In this document: positions 16,504-25,744 of the stretch, piece after piece
How positions within the stretch are numbered: position 1 is the first letter of the stretch
Layout: each line of letters starts with the position of its first letter
Source: Exiguobacterium aurantiacum DSM 6208
GTDB taxonomy: Bacteria; Bacillota; Bacilli; Exiguobacteriales; Exiguobacteriaceae
Direction: 5' to 3'
Length of the DNA stretch: 64,000 bases
NCBI RefSeq assembly: GCF_000702585.1
Contig: NZ_JNIQ01000001.1
Coordinates: forward strand, 2,485,001 to 2,549,000
Made by a program: the position numbers and the translations under genes
The notes under the pieces: model-generated
What the model saw: only the letters and a program-made list of their open reading frames with translations
Told to the model about the DNA's origin: nothing
Database searches by the model: none

Positions 16504-18257
16504 TTCGTCTTCGCCCCTTTCTTCGAGTAATCCCGTTTACGTGGCGGGATTAACGAAACGTCGATCTCTTCATACGAGATATCGACTTCCCCTTCGTTGT
16601 AACGTGCCATCGTCGTCTTCATGAACTGCTCGTCATCACGCTCCGGGAAGTCCGGTTTGTAATGGGCCCCACGGCTCTCGTCACGTTTCAATGCACCGAG
16701 TGTGATGACGCGTGCGAGGTCGAGCATATGGTCGAGTTGTCGGATGAACGATGCCCCTTGGTTGCTCCAGCGAGCCGTATCGGTCGCTGAGATGTTGTTG
16801 AAACGAGCGCGGAGTTCTTGAAGCTTTTTGTCCGTCGCAATGAGCTTGTCGTTATAGCGGACGACGGTAACGTTGTCCGTCATCAGTTCACCGAGCTCAC
16901 GGTGGATTTGGTAGGCGTTCTCCGTGCCGTCCATCCCGAGAATCTCATTGAATCGTTCGATTTCTTCACGCTCGTTGAAGTTAAAGAGCGCTTCTGGCAC
17001 GCTCTCGGTCGCTTGATCGAGGCCGCGCATGTAGTTGACGGCCGACGGACCGGCTTCCATCCCGCCGTAGACGGCAGACAAGAGCGAGTTCGCCCCGAGA
17101 CGGTTCGCCCCGTGCATCGAGTAGTCACATTCCCCAGCCGCGAACAATCCTGGGATGTTCGTCATCTGGTCGTAGTCGACCCATAGTCCGCCCATCGAAT
17201 AGTGAACGGCCGGGAAAATTTTCATCGGTACTTTACGCGGGTCGTCCCCGACGAACTTCTCGTAAATCTCGAGAATGCCGCCGAGTTTGATGTCGAGCTC
17301 TTTCGAGTCTTTATGCGACAAATCGAGATATACCATGTTCTCACCGTTGACGCCGAGCTTTTGGTTGACGCAGACGTCGAAAATCTCACGTGTCGCGATG
17401 TCACGCGGCACGAGGTTCCCGTAAGCCGGATACTTCTCTTCAAGGAAGTACCAAGGCTTGCCGTCTTTATACGTCCAGACGCGGCCGCCTTCCCCACGCG
17501 CCGACTCACTCATGAGACGAAGTTTGTCGTCACCAGGAATGGCCGTCGGGTGGATTTGGATGAACTCGCCGTTCGCGTAGACCGCTCCTTGGCGATAGAC
17601 CGCACCGGCCGCTTGGCCGGTGTTGATGACCGAGTTCGTCGATTTGCCGAAAATGACGCCCGGTCCGCCTGTCGCGAGAATGACCGCATCCGACGGGAAC
17701 GCTTTAATCTCCATCGAACGAAGGTCTTGACAGACCGCACCGCGGCACACGCCCGCCTCATCGATGATGGCCCGGAGGAACTCCCAGCCCTCATACTTCT
17801 CGACGAGACCTTGTGCCTCGAAACGTCGGACCTGCTCGTCTAGTGCGTAGAGGAGCTGCTGCCCCGTCGTCGCACCGGCATAAGCCGTCCGGTGATGGAG
17901 CGTGCCCCCGAAGCGACGGAAGTCAAGGAGACCTTCCGGCGTCCGGTTGAACATGACACCCATCCGGTCGAACATGTGGATGATTTTAGGTGCCGCTTCT
18001 GCCATCTTTTGGACAGGCGGTTGGTTGGCAAGGAAGTCGCCGCCGTAAACCGTGTCATCGAAGTGTTGCCAAGGAGAATCCCCTTCCCCTTTCGTGTTGA
18101 CGGCACCGTTGATGCCGCCTTGTGCACAGACCGAATGTGAACGCTTGACCGGTACAAGCGAGAATAGTTTAACCGGAACACCCATCTCTGCCGACTTGAT
18201 TGTCGCCATGAGTCCAGCTAGACCGCCACCGATGACGATCAAACTTTGATTTGCCAT
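16500..18257 (-). CDS. sdhA: Succinate dehydrogenase flavoprotein subunit
   Basis: Oxidises succinate to fumarate in the TCA cycle and passes electrons to SdhB, on the cytoplasmic face of the membrane. The 585-residue protein has the FAD-binding GGGLAGLMA (about 9-17), the SHSVCAQGGINGA segment (about 40-52) with the histidine region for covalent FAD, the active-site ESARGEGGRVW (about 251-261) and HGANRLGANSLLSAVYGG (about 382-399). It lies 15 bases after sdhC and overlaps sdhB by 4. Confidence 0.98.
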   Translation of the reverse strand: MANQSLIVIGGGLAGLMATIKSAEMGVPVKLFSLVPVKRSHSVCAQGGINGAVNTKGEGDSPWQHFDDTVYGGDFLANQPPVQKMAEAAPKIIHMFDRMGVMFNRTPEGLLDFRRFGGTLHHRTAYAGATTGQQLLYALDEQVRRFEAQGLVEKYEGWEFLRAIIDEAGVCRGAVCQDLRSMEIKAFPSDAVILATGGPGVIFGKSTNSVINTGQAAGAVYRQGAVYANGEFIQIHPTAIPGDDKLRLMSESARGEGGRVWTYKDGKPWYFLEEKYPAYGNLVPRDIATREIFDVCVNQKLGVNGENMVYLDLSHKDSKELDIKLGGILEIYEKFVGDDPRKVPMKIFPAVHYSMGGLWVDYDQMTNIPGLFAAGECDYSMHGANRLGANSLLSAVYGGMEAGPSAVNYMRGLDQATESVPEALFNFNEREEIERFNEILGMDGTENAYQIHRELGELMTDNVTVVRYNDKLIATDKKLQELRARFNNISATDTARWSNQGASFIRQLDHMLDLARVITLGALKRDESRGAHYKPDFPERDDEQFMKTTMARYNEGEVDISYEEIDVSLIPPRKRDYSKKGAKTK

Positions 18258-18272
18258 GTAAATTTCCCCCTA

Positions 18273-18890
18273 TTACAAGATGCCGGCGAACGTCAAGATT
18301 GAACGAAGTCCGACAAAAGATAGTGCCAAGAACACGGCACCTGACACGTAGCTCATAAAGCGTTGCGAACGAGGTGACTGTGTGATTCCCCACGTGATCG
18401 CAAACGACCAAAGTCCGTTCGCGAAGTGGAACGTAGCCGAGAGGATCCCGACTATGTAGAAGATGAGCATGAGCGGATTGTCGACGATGTTTTGCATCAT
18501 CTCCGCGTTGACCTCGACCCCACGCATCTTCGCCAAGCGCGTTTCCCAAACGTGCCATGCGATGAAGATGACGAGGAAGACGCCTGTGAAGCGCTGTAAA
18601 ATATACATCCAGTTGCGGGCGTACGAATAACGGTTCGAGTTGATCGATCCGAGAAACGCATAGTACACGCCATACACCCCGTGGAAAATCATCGGCAAGG
18701 CGATGACCGTCACTTCAAGGAAGTATAAATACGGTAAGCTCTCCATGAATTTTGCTGCCTTGTTGAACGACTCCACCCCATCGACGATGTAGTAGTTGAC
18801 CGATAAGTGGACGATCAAAAACAAGCCGATTGGGATGACCCCAAGTAGCGAATGGACTTTACGACTGAAATAGTCACGACGCGACGCCAT
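18273..18890 (-). CDS. sdhC: Succinate dehydrogenase cytochrome b558 subunit
   Basis: Membrane anchor with di-haem b, the quinone-reducing part of complex II. The protein is 205 residues with five predicted membrane segments, and the histidines that bind haem fall in them (HSLLGVIPIGLFLIVHLSVNYY near 13-34, HGVYGVYYAF near 70, WHVWETR near 113, and FHFANGLW near 153). It is the Bacillus-type single large anchor, with no separate sdhD. First gene of the sdhCAB operon, which has a clear promoter and a CcpA-type site. Confidence 0.95.
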   Translation of the reverse strand: MASRRDYFSRKVHSLLGVIPIGLFLIVHLSVNYYIVDGVESFNKAAKFMESLPYLYFLEVTVIALPMIFHGVYGVYYAFLGSINSNRYSYARNWMYILQRFTGVFLVIFIAWHVWETRLAKMRGVEVNAEMMQNIVDNPLMLIFYIVGILSATFHFANGLWSFAITWGITQSPRSQRFMSYVSGAVFLALSFVGLRSILTFAGIL

Positions 18891-18932
18891 TCTAGTTCCC
18901 CCTTTTTACGAGCAGTTGGCTCGTTTTGTCAA

Positions 18933-18946
18933 TAAAAGCGTTTTCA
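18933..18946 (-). promoter_or_regulatory. CcpA-type catabolite-responsive element (cre) in the sdh leader
   Basis: Minus strand TGAAAACGCTTTTA matches 13 of 14 positions of TGWAANCGNTNWCA. It lies about 30 bases downstream of the sdhC -10 and 43 bases upstream of the ATG, a position expected to block transcription when CcpA is bound. A hairpin ACGAGC/GCTCGT sits just after it (18908-18924). Confidence 0.7.
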
Positions 18947-18972
18947 AATCTAAATATAGCTTTCTGACTCCT

Positions 18973-19001
18973 ATTCTACTCTTGTGAAAATTGTATGACA
19001 A
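18973..19001 (-). promoter_or_regulatory. Sigma-A promoter for the sdhCAB operon
   Basis: Minus strand TTGTCA (18996-19001), 17-base spacer, TAGAAT (18973-18978), about 83 bases upstream of the sdhC ATG. Confidence 0.8.
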
Positions 19002-19104
19002 GACAACCTGACCGATTTCTGGCACATTCTTTTAGAAAATTCTCGGTGACCAAATCCCAATTCGTCGTTATAATGGTATAGAGAGATTGGAGTGATGGAA
19101 GAAG

Positions 19105-19506
19105 ATGGAAACCATGAGCCAACCCACTTTCGCGATCGAATTGTTGCGCGATTATGTGTTGACAGACTTGCTCGGAGACGATTACGGCCAAGTCATCTAT
19201 TGGTCCGGCAAACGGATCGCCCGCAAGTTCCCGGTTATGCCGGACGAGGAGCTGTGTGCGTTTTTCGAAGAAGCCGGATGGGGACAATTGTCTCTTGTGA
19301 AAGAGAAAGGGAACAAGTTCGTGTTCGAACTCGTCCCTCCTCCTTCGACGCAGCAAAAAGCGACAGGCTATTACCAGCTCGAGGCTGGCTTTTTAGCCGA
19401 ACAAATCGCCGGTCGTCTCCAATGCGTCGCCGAAGGCTATGCCGACCCGGCACGTGAAGCCGTCCACATCACCGTCCAATTAGACCGAAAAGACACGTAC
19501 GAATGA
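19105..19506 (+). CDS. yslB: YslB family protein (DUF2507)
   Basis: A 133-residue soluble protein of unknown biochemical role. It resembles the DUF2507/YslB family, members of which lie next to sdhCAB in Bacillales as here. The core includes LRDYVLTDLLGDDYGQVIYWSGKRIARKFP (about 14-43), a stretch like the V4R domain fold, and GYYQLEAGFLAEQIA near 88-102. It is divergent from sdhC. Starts at 19105 or 19114 (MSQPTF) are both possible; the only strong ribosome-like site (GGAG, about 19086) fits the first slightly better. Confidence 0.8.
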   Translation: METMSQPTFAIELLRDYVLTDLLGDDYGQVIYWSGKRIARKFPVMPDEELCAFFEEAGWGQLSLVKEKGNKFVFELVPPPSTQQKATGYYQLEAGFLAEQIAGRLQCVAEGYADPAREAVHITVQLDRKDTYE

Positions 19507-19508
19507 CG

Positions 19509-19540
19509 AAGAGCCGATGCGATTGACCGCATCGGCTCTT
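19509..19540 (+). terminator. Intrinsic terminator between yslB and uvrC (convergent)
   Basis: AGAGCCGATGCG, loop attgac, CGCATCGGCTCT, then TTTCTC on the plus strand. It begins 3 bases after the yslB stop and lies next to the uvrC stop, so it may serve both directions. Confidence 0.85.
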
Positions 19541-19542
19541 TC

Positions 19543-21327
19543 TCATTCATCCGTCTCCTCGTGCACGTGCTGTAAAACAGTCTCAGCGAGTTTCTCGGGC
19601 AAGCCTGCCTCTTTCAACTGTTCGAGTGACGCCAGGCGAATCTGTTTCATCGACCCGAAGTGGCGAATGAGCTGCTGGCGGCGTTTCTGACCGACACCCG
19701 GGATGTCATCGAGCACCGATTTCGTCATCTTCTTCGTCCGCAAACTGCGGTGGAATGTGATGGCGAAGCGGTGGACCTCGTCTTGCATCCGCTGCAACAA
19801 GTAGAACGCACTCGAGCGCGAGTTCAATTCGATCACCCCACCGCCTTCACCGAACAAGAGCTGGCTCGTCCGGTGACGGTCATCCTTCTTCAACGAGCCG
19901 ACGGGCAAATCGAGGCCGAACTCGTTATGCAACACATCGAGCGCCGCGTTCAACTGCCCGATCCCCCCATCGATCAACAGCAAGTCCGGCAACCGTTTCT
20001 CTTCGGTCAACAAGCGGCGGAAGCGACGACGGACGACTTCGCGCATCGTCTCGTAATCGTCCGGCCCTTGGACGGTGCGAATCTTATATTTCCGATATTC
20101 TTTTTTAAGCGGTTTGCCGTCCTCGAAGACGACGAGCGCCGAGACGGCGTCACTTCCTTGAATGTTGGCGTTATCGATGATGTCGACGCGCGACAAGTTC
20201 GGGATGCCGATCGCCTCACCGAGTTCGCGCATAGCGAGGAGCGTCCGTTCTTCGTCACGGGCGAGCAGTTCGAACTTCTCGTTCAGCGCGATCTCCGCGT
20301 TCTTCGTCGCGAGGGCGAGCAGTTGTCGTTTCGCTCCTCGTTTCGGCTGCATCACTTTCGTGCCGAGCGCATCGTTCAACAAGTCGATGCGGACGATTTC
20401 CGGGACGAGCACTTCTTTTGGCAACACGTTCTGTTCGTAGAATTGGACGATGAAACTTTCGAGTTCTTCCGACGGCTCACCGTGGAGCGGGAAGAGCGAG
20501 ACGTCGCGCTCGATCATCTTGCCGCCCCGCATATAGAACACTTGGACACACATCCAACCTCGGTCGAGCGTGTAGCCGAAGACGTCACGTGCCGTCGGAT
20601 CGGCGGTAATCATGTTCTGCTTGTTCATAATCGACTCGACAGCCCGAATCTGGTCGCGCAGCTCGGCCGCTCGTTCGAACTGCATCTCTTCGGCCGCCTT
20701 GACCATATCGACCTCGAGCTTCGCGAGCGTCTCGGCCGTCTCCCCGTTCAAGAAACCACGAATCTCCTGGACGATCGCTTTCTGGTCGTCCGTATCGACG
20801 GCGAGCTCGCACGGACCGAGACATTGCCCGATATGATAATACAGGCACAGCTTCCTCGGCATCGGCTGACACTTCCTTAGCGGGTACAGCTTGTCGAGCA
20901 GTCGCTTCGTCTCGTTCGCGGCGTAGGCGTTCGGGTAAGGCCCGAAATAGTGGCCTCCGTCTTTTTTCAGCTTCCGCGTCGTCAGCAATCGCGGGTACGG
21001 CTCATTCGTGATTTTGATGTACGGGTACGTCTTGTCGTCTTTCAGACGGATGTTGTACTTCGGGTCGTGCTTTTTAATGAGCGTCATCTCGAGCAACAAC
21101 GCCTCGAGCTCGCTCGCCGTGACGATGTACTCGAAGTCACGGATCTCGGCGACGAGTCGCATCGTCTTGATGTCGTGCGCCCCAGTGAAGTAAGACCGGA
21201 CGCGATTCTTTAAGTTTTTCGCTTTCCCGACGTAAATGACCTCGCCGTACTCGTTCTTATGCAAGTAACAGCCAGGCTCATCCGGCAGCAGCGCCAGTTT
21301 ATGTTTAATATGGTCGGTCTGACTCAA
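19543..21327 (-). CDS. uvrC: Excinuclease ABC subunit C
   Basis: Makes both incisions around bulky DNA lesions in nucleotide excision repair. The 594-residue protein has the N-terminal GIY-YIG nuclease domain ([21 protein letters not shown] about 19-39), the central UVR motif ([15 protein letters not shown] about 216-230), the RNase H-like C-terminal nuclease ([23 protein letters not shown] near 382-404; [10 protein letters not shown] near 455) and a terminal helix-hairpin-helix ([16 protein letters not shown]). Translation seems to start with TTG at 21327 (MSQTDHIK), 7 bases after GAGGTG; no ATG is available nearby. In Bacillus subtilis uvrC is next to trxA; here they are 7.5 kb apart. Confidence 0.96.
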   Translation of the reverse strand: MSQTDHIKHKLALLPDEPGCYLHKNEYGEVIYVGKAKNLKNRVRSYFTGAHDIKTMRLVAEIRDFEYIVTASELEALLLEMTLIKKHDPKYNIRLKDDKTYPYIKITNEPYPRLLTTRKLKKDGGHYFGPYPNAYAANETKRLLDKLYPLRKCQPMPRKLCLYYHIGQCLGPCELAVDTDDQKAIVQEIRGFLNGETAETLAKLEVDMVKAAEEMQFERAAELRDQIRAVESIMNKQNMITADPTARDVFGYTLDRGWMCVQVFYMRGGKMIERDVSLFPLHGEPSEELESFIVQFYEQNVLPKEVLVPEIVRIDLLNDALGTKVMQPKRGAKRQLLALATKNAEIALNEKFELLARDEERTLLAMRELGEAIGIPNLSRVDIIDNANIQGSDAVSALVVFEDGKPLKKEYRKYKIRTVQGPDDYETMREVVRRRFRRLLTEEKRLPDLLLIDGGIGQLNAALDVLHNEFGLDLPVGSLKKDDRHRTSQLLFGEGGGVIELNSRSSAFYLLQRMQDEVHRFAITFHRSLRTKKMTKSVLDDIPGVGQKRRQQLIRHFGSMKQIRLASLEQLKEAGLPEKLAETVLQHVHEETDE

Positions 21328-21399
21328 GTTCGATCACCTCAGTTTAGCTTCCTCTAGGACGGGAAAAAATAGGGTGAAGTCTTAGAGGGAGGGAATTTT

Positions 21400-22713
21400 A
21401 TGAAACGGTACGACGTCATCATCCTCGGGAGCGGTTCGGCAGCGAGCCAAGCCGCTAACGTTCTGTGCGACGCCGGTAAACAAGTTGCCATCGTCGAGAA
21501 CTGGACGTTCGGCGGGACATGTCCGCAACGCGGCTGCGACCCAAAAAAGATGCTTGCGGAAGGAGTCGAGCTCCTCACCCGCGTCAATCAAATGAAATCG
21601 CTCGGCGTCAAAGGGGACATCACGCTCGACTGGAGCATGTTCAAGCGGCGCCTCGACGAATATCGTTTTGCCGTCCCGACGACAAAGACGCACAACTGGA
21701 AAGAGCGCGGCATCGATTTGTTCGAAGGCGAGCCCCATTTCGTCGACGAAGACTCAATCGTCATCGAGGGACACGAGGTCTCGGCGCATCAATTCATCAT
21801 CGCGACCGGGCTCATCCCCCGTCCGCTCGATATCCCCGGTGGAGACGGTGCCATCACGAGTGACGATATTTTCGACCTCGAGACGTTGCCGGAAGCCATC
21901 ACGATCGTCGGGGCAGGCTATATCGCATTCGAATTCGCCCACATCCTCCGTCGCTTCGGGAGTCGTGTCACGCTCCTCATCCGATCGCGCGCGTTGAAGG
22001 CGTTCGACCGGAAGATCGTGAAACGTCTCGTCGACGAGACGATCCACATCGGCATCGACGTCCGATACGGGGTCGAACCGGCTCGGCTCGATGGGAACGT
22101 CTTGACGTTGTCAGATGACTCTACCCTTGAAGGAGTCGTCCTTAACGCCTCGGGACGCATCCCGAGCATCGAGCGGCTCCGTTTGGACGCCGCCGGCATC
22201 GACTCCGACAAAGACGGCATTCGCGTCAATGAGTATTTGCAGACGACGAATCCGTTCGTCTATGCGGCCGGTGACGTCAGCGCGAGCGACAACCCGCCGC
22301 TCACCCCGTTCGCCGGCCAGGAAGGCAGGATCGCCGCGCTCAACTTGCTTCGGGGCAACACGCGCCCATTTCCGGAACGACCGGCCCCGACCGTCGTCTT
22401 CACGTCCCCTCCTATCGCCAAGGTCGGTTTGACGATCGACGAGGCGAAAGCGAAAGGGCTTGACTTCGAATGTAAGGACAATGACTTGTCTCACTTTTTG
22501 ACGTATGAACGTATCAACGATCAGACCGCCTTCTCCCGCGTGTTGCTCAGTCATGACGGTCATGTGCTCGGCGCCCATCTGATCGGCCAGCATGCGCCGG
22601 AACTGATCAACCTATTCTCGTTCATTATACAGAACAACATCAGCCATCAACACGTGAAACACTTGCAGTTCGCGTATCCGACGTCGGCATCCGACTTGAG
22701 CTATTTGATTTGA
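21400..22713 (+). CDS. FAD/NAD(P)-dependent disulfide-oxidoreductase-like flavoprotein
   Basis: A 437-residue class I pyridine nucleotide-disulfide oxidoreductase. It has the FAD-binding GSGSAASQAA (10-19), the redox-active pair C41/C46 in GGTCPQRGCDPKK, a NAD(P)H-binding VGAGYIAFEFA near 170-180, and the second FAD motif PFVYAAGDVS near 287-296. In glutathione and dihydrolipoamide enzymes the C-terminus carries a His-Pro-Thr-x-x-Glu base; here the equivalent is FAYPTSASDLSYLI, with no histidine-glutamate pair. The natural substrate is unknown; it is not next to pyruvate dehydrogenase or mercury genes. The start follows GAGGGAGGG. It sits alone between uvrC and the mrp operon. Confidence 0.82.
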   Translation: MKRYDVIILGSGSAASQAANVLCDAGKQVAIVENWTFGGTCPQRGCDPKKMLAEGVELLTRVNQMKSLGVKGDITLDWSMFKRRLDEYRFAVPTTKTHNWKERGIDLFEGEPHFVDEDSIVIEGHEVSAHQFIIATGLIPRPLDIPGGDGAITSDDIFDLETLPEAITIVGAGYIAFEFAHILRRFGSRVTLLIRSRALKAFDRKIVKRLVDETIHIGIDVRYGVEPARLDGNVLTLSDDSTLEGVVLNASGRIPSIERLRLDAAGIDSDKDGIRVNEYLQTTNPFVYAAGDVSASDNPPLTPFAGQEGRIAALNLLRGNTRPFPERPAPTVVFTSPPIAKVGLTIDEAKAKGLDFECKDNDLSHFLTYERINDQTAFSRVLLSHDGHVLGAHLIGQHAPELINLFSFIIQNNISHQHVKHLQFAYPTSASDLSYLI

Positions 22714-22770
22714 ACGCCTGTGTACTTCTCTCCAGCGCCGCCCGATGTGTCATCACCAATCACGACATAC

Positions 22771-22798
22771 AAAAAGACTCGCCGCAGCGAGTCTTTTT
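22771..22798. terminator. Bidirectional terminator between the flavoprotein gene and mrpG
   Basis: Perfect 12-base stem AAAAAGACTCGC (22771-22782) and GCGAGTCTTTTT (22787-22798) with a 4-base loop, symmetrical A and T tracts, between convergent genes. Confidence 0.9.
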
Positions 22799-22799
22799 G

Positions 22800-23159
22800 T
22801 CATTCCAATCCTTTATCCTTATCTTCTTTCAACGCATCCTGAAGCGACTTCTCCCAAAGCGGGACGCCTTTCGAATGTGCGGCGCGGGCGATCAAATGTC
22901 CGCCGACCGGTGCGGTCAACAGAACGAAGAACAACCCGAGCAAGAGACGGGCATCGAACACGCGCTGGTCGACCCAGACGTGTAAGACGGCCGCGAACAA
23001 CACGAACATGACGCCGAGCGTCGCCGACTTCGAGGCCGCATGGGTCCGCGAGTAGATGTCAGGCAAACGGATGAGGCCGATCGCCGCGACGACCGTGAAG
23101 AACACCCCGATGATCGTGAAAATGCCGGTCAATATATCAAAGATCATTGTCGCGGTCAT
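22800..23159 (-). CDS. mrpG: Mrp-type Na+/H+ antiporter subunit G
   Basis: Small membrane subunit of the multi-subunit Mrp (Mnh) cation/proton antiporter. The 119-residue protein has three membrane segments and the family motif IGLIRLPDIYSRTHAASKSATLG (about 27-49). The charged C-terminal tail is typical. Its start overlaps mrpF by 23 bases. Last gene of the mrpABCDEFG operon; a terminator follows the stop directly. Confidence 0.93.
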   Translation of the reverse strand: MTATMIFDILTGIFTIIGVFFTVVAAIGLIRLPDIYSRTHAASKSATLGVMFVLFAAVLHVWVDQRVFDARLLLGLFFVLLTAPVGGHLIARAAHSKGVPLWEKSLQDALKEDKDKGLE

Positions 23160-23436
23160 GATGGATGATCTCCCCTCTCTCTAAGAATTTCGAGAACGCC
23201 ACCGTCCCGATGAAGGCGAGGATACTGAGCAACAAAATAACCTCGAAGAACATCGTCGTGTCGAGCAAGATCGACAAAAGGGCGACGACCGAAATCAAGG
23301 CGATACCGATCGAGTCGAGGGCGATGACGCGGTCAGCAGTCGTCGGTCCTTTGACGACGCGGTACAACATGAACAGCATCGCGAGCAGTAGGATGGCGAG
23401 CGAGATGTAAATCAAAATGTCCAAGATGTCCATCAT
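23137..23436 (-). CDS. mrpF: Mrp-type Na+/H+ antiporter subunit F
   Basis: A 99-residue membrane subunit with three predicted segments. The motif RVVKGPTTADRVIALDSIG (about 25-43) is the MrpF/MnhF signature. MrpF is linked in Bacillus subtilis to bile-acid efflux and is needed for antiport. It overlaps mrpE by 4 bases and mrpG by 23. Confidence 0.93.
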   Translation of the reverse strand: MMDILDILIYISLAILLLAMLFMLYRVVKGPTTADRVIALDSIGIALISVVALLSILLDTTMFFEVILLLSILAFIGTVAFSKFLERGEIIHHDRDNDL

Positions 23437-23918
23437 TCCGTCGCCTCCTTAATGCTAGATTCAAAGTTATCGTAAATGTCTTGCTTGAGCGCCTCTTTAT
23501 CCGGCATATGGAGCGCATGGATATAGAGGATTTTGCTGTCTTGCGACACTTGGACGACGAGCGTCCCTGGTGTGAGCGAGATCAGCATCGACAAGAGACT
23601 GATTTTCCAACCCGACTTGAGCGTCGTCTCGTAGCGAAAGATTCCTGGTTGAATCTCGAGCTTTGGACTGAGGACGAGGCGCAACACCTCGAAGTTCGCC
23701 ATGACGAGCTCGCGGGAGAAAATGAGCAGCAACTTGAAGAGCTTGATCACGCGAGTGAAGTAAAAGCTCGTTCCGGATTCACGGAAGAAGCGGCGCATCA
23801 TGAAGATGACGAGAAGACCGAGCAAGTAACCGATCAAGAATCCGTATGTCGTGAACGATCCCGTGAGGAACATCCAGATGAACGCCAAGAAAAAGTTAAT
23901 CAATATTTGATAGGCCAT
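23433..23918 (-). CDS. mrpE: Mrp-type Na+/H+ antiporter subunit E
   Basis: A 161-residue subunit with two N-terminal membrane segments and a cytoplasmic C-terminal part. The typical SLLSMLISLTPGTLVVQVSQDSKILYIHALH stretch (about 111-141) is present. The ATG at 23918 follows AAAGGAGTG, 7 bases after the mrpD stop, and the end overlaps the mrpF start. Confidence 0.93.
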   Translation of the reverse strand: MAYQILINFFLAFIWMFLTGSFTTYGFLIGYLLGLLVIFMMRRFFRESGTSFYFTRVIKLFKLLLIFSRELVMANFEVLRLVLSPKLEIQPGIFRYETTLKSGWKISLLSMLISLTPGTLVVQVSQDSKILYIHALHMPDKEALKQDIYDNFESSIKEATE

Positions 23919-23925
23919 CTTGTAG

Positions 23926-25410
23926 TCACTCCTTTAACACGGCATCGATGTAGAGTTCTGGTTGCGTGAGCGGTTCGATTGCCTGGGTAATATATGGGTG
24001 CATCAACTCGGCACCGAATCCGTACGCGACCGCCACGGCGAGCAACAGACACACCGGGACGAGCAACCGGTTCGTGAACGGGATGAGCGGACCGTCATAC
24101 TGCCGACGCTCCTCTCCCCAAAAACCGTTCAAGAAAATCTTGATGACGGAGAACAAGACGAACAGGCTCGAGATGAGGACGAGGATCGGACCGAACAAGT
24201 CCCCTTCCCCGACCCCGCCTTGGACGATCAATAGTTTCCCGAAGAAACCACTGAGCGGCGGAATCCCGGCGAGCGAGAGCGCCGCGATGAAGAACGTCCA
24301 ACCGAAGAGCGGGAAGCGTGTGATGAGTCCGCCCATCTCGCGGAGCTGCCCGGACCTCGTGATGCCGATCATCATACCGACGAGCATGAACAGGACGGCT
24401 TTGATCATCATGTCGTGGATCAAGTAGTAGAGTGCCCCTTCAAGCGACGTCTGCGTGTTGACCGCGATCCCGTACAGGATGACCCCGACGGCGATCATGA
24501 TGTTGTAGATGATGATCAGCTTGACATCGTTGTAAGCGATCGCGCCGACCATCCCGGTGATGATCGTCAAGACGGCGAGCACGATCAAGAACGTCTGTAA
24601 GAACGTCCCGTTCACATCGAACAAGAGCGTGTACGTCCGGAGAATCGAGTAGACGCCGACTTTCGTCAAGAGCGCCCCGAACAACGCGAGAATCGGTGTC
24701 GGTGCGACGACGTACGAACCAGGCAACCAATAGTGAAGCGGCACGAGTGCCCCTTTCAACCCGAACACGATGATGAACAGAACGCCGATGACGGAGATGA
24801 CGTTCGGGTTATCGACGAGCGGAATCTTCTGGGCGAGGTCCGCCAAACTGAGCGTCCCGACAGCCCCGTAAAGATATGCGACCGCCATGACGAACAACGC
24901 CGAAGCGAGGACGTTGACGAGCAAGTACTTGATCGACTCGCGCAACTGGACGCCTTTCCCGCCGAGGACGATCAAGACGTAAGACGAGATCAAGAACACT
25001 TCGAAGAAGACGAACAAGTTGAAAATATCGCCTGTCGTGAACGCCCCGTTGACACCGACGAGCAAGAACATCATCGCGACATACAAGTAGTTCTCTTCAT
25101 ACGCCGTCGAGAAGTAATGGACGGCGAACCAGACGATGAAGAACGTGAGCAGCGTCGACGTCGTGACGAGGAGCGCGGATAACATGTCTGAGACGAGCGT
25201 GATCGAGAACGGCGCCGGCCAGTTCCCGAGGTTGAGGGTCAAAATCCCCTCGTTAGAGACCGTGTGCACCAACAAGAGCGACACGAGTAACGTGACAAAA
25301 ATCGATCCAAGAGCCAGGCCGCGCTGCAGGCGCACGTTCTTTGGCAGGAACATCATGATGATCGCCGCAAGCGCCGGGATGACAATCGGAAACACAGGTA
25401 AGTTAATCAT
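23926..25410 (-). CDS. mrpD: Mrp-type Na+/H+ antiporter subunit D
   Basis: A 494-residue proton-translocating subunit homologous to complex I NuoM/NuoN. About 14 membrane helices are visible. Key elements are the GDIFNLFVFFEVFLISSYVLIVLG stretch with the conserved glutamate (about residue 137) and the GLKGALVPLHYWLPGSYVVAPTPILALFGALLTKVGVYSILR segment with the antiporter lysines (about 218-260). Overlaps mrpC by 8 bases. Confidence 0.95.
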   Translation of the reverse strand: MINLPVFPIVIPALAAIIMMFLPKNVRLQRGLALGSIFVTLLVSLLLVHTVSNEGILTLNLGNWPAPFSITLVSDMLSALLVTTSTLLTFFIVWFAVHYFSTAYEENYLYVAMMFLLVGVNGAFTTGDIFNLFVFFEVFLISSYVLIVLGGKGVQLRESIKYLLVNVLASALFVMAVAYLYGAVGTLSLADLAQKIPLVDNPNVISVIGVLFIIVFGLKGALVPLHYWLPGSYVVAPTPILALFGALLTKVGVYSILRTYTLLFDVNGTFLQTFLIVLAVLTIITGMVGAIAYNDVKLIIIYNIMIAVGVILYGIAVNTQTSLEGALYYLIHDMMIKAVLFMLVGMMIGITRSGQLREMGGLITRFPLFGWTFFIAALSLAGIPPLSGFFGKLLIVQGGVGEGDLFGPILVLISSLFVLFSVIKIFLNGFWGEERRQYDGPLIPFTNRLLVPVCLLLAVAVAYGFGAELMHPYITQAIEPLTQPELYIDAVLKE

Positions 25411-25744
25411 TCGATTCCGTTCCTTTCATTTCCTCCATATTATCCGTGTTCAGCTCTTGGTAAGTGCGATACGCGAGTACCAAGAAGAACGCGGTCACCC
25501 CGAAACTGATGACGATCGCCGTCAAGACGAGCGCCTGCGGTAACGGGTCAGTATAATCGGTCACACCGTCGACGAGGACAGGTGCGGCGCCTGTCTTCAA
25601 TCCTGACATCGTCAAAACGAGCAAGTGGGCGGCGTGACTAAACAGTGACGTGCCGATGATGATGCGTAACAAACTCTTTGAGAGAATCATATAGACTGCA
25701 CACATCGTCAAGGCACCGATAATGATGCTAACGAAGATTTCCAT
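25403..25744 (-). CDS. mrpC: Mrp-type Na+/H+ antiporter subunit C
   Basis: A 113-residue NuoK-like membrane subunit with three helices. The motif GTSLFSHAAHLLVLTMSGLK (about 32-51) and DPLPQALVLTAIVISFGVTAF (about 67-87) are family signatures. The start overlaps the stop of mrpB by one base (TAATG). The end overlaps mrpD. Confidence 0.94.
   Translation of the reverse strand: MEIFVSIIIGALTMCAVYMILSKSLLRIIIGTSLFSHAAHLLVLTMSGLKTGAAPVLVDGVTDYTDPLPQALVLTAIVISFGVTAFFLVLAYRTYQELNTDNMEEMKGTESND

Noticed and set aside
19660-20880. Long plus-strand frame of about 400 codons opposite uvrC
   Set aside because: It is the antisense frame of a clear GIY-YIG/UVR/HhH uvrC gene; its translation is low-complexity and charged, with no ribosome site.
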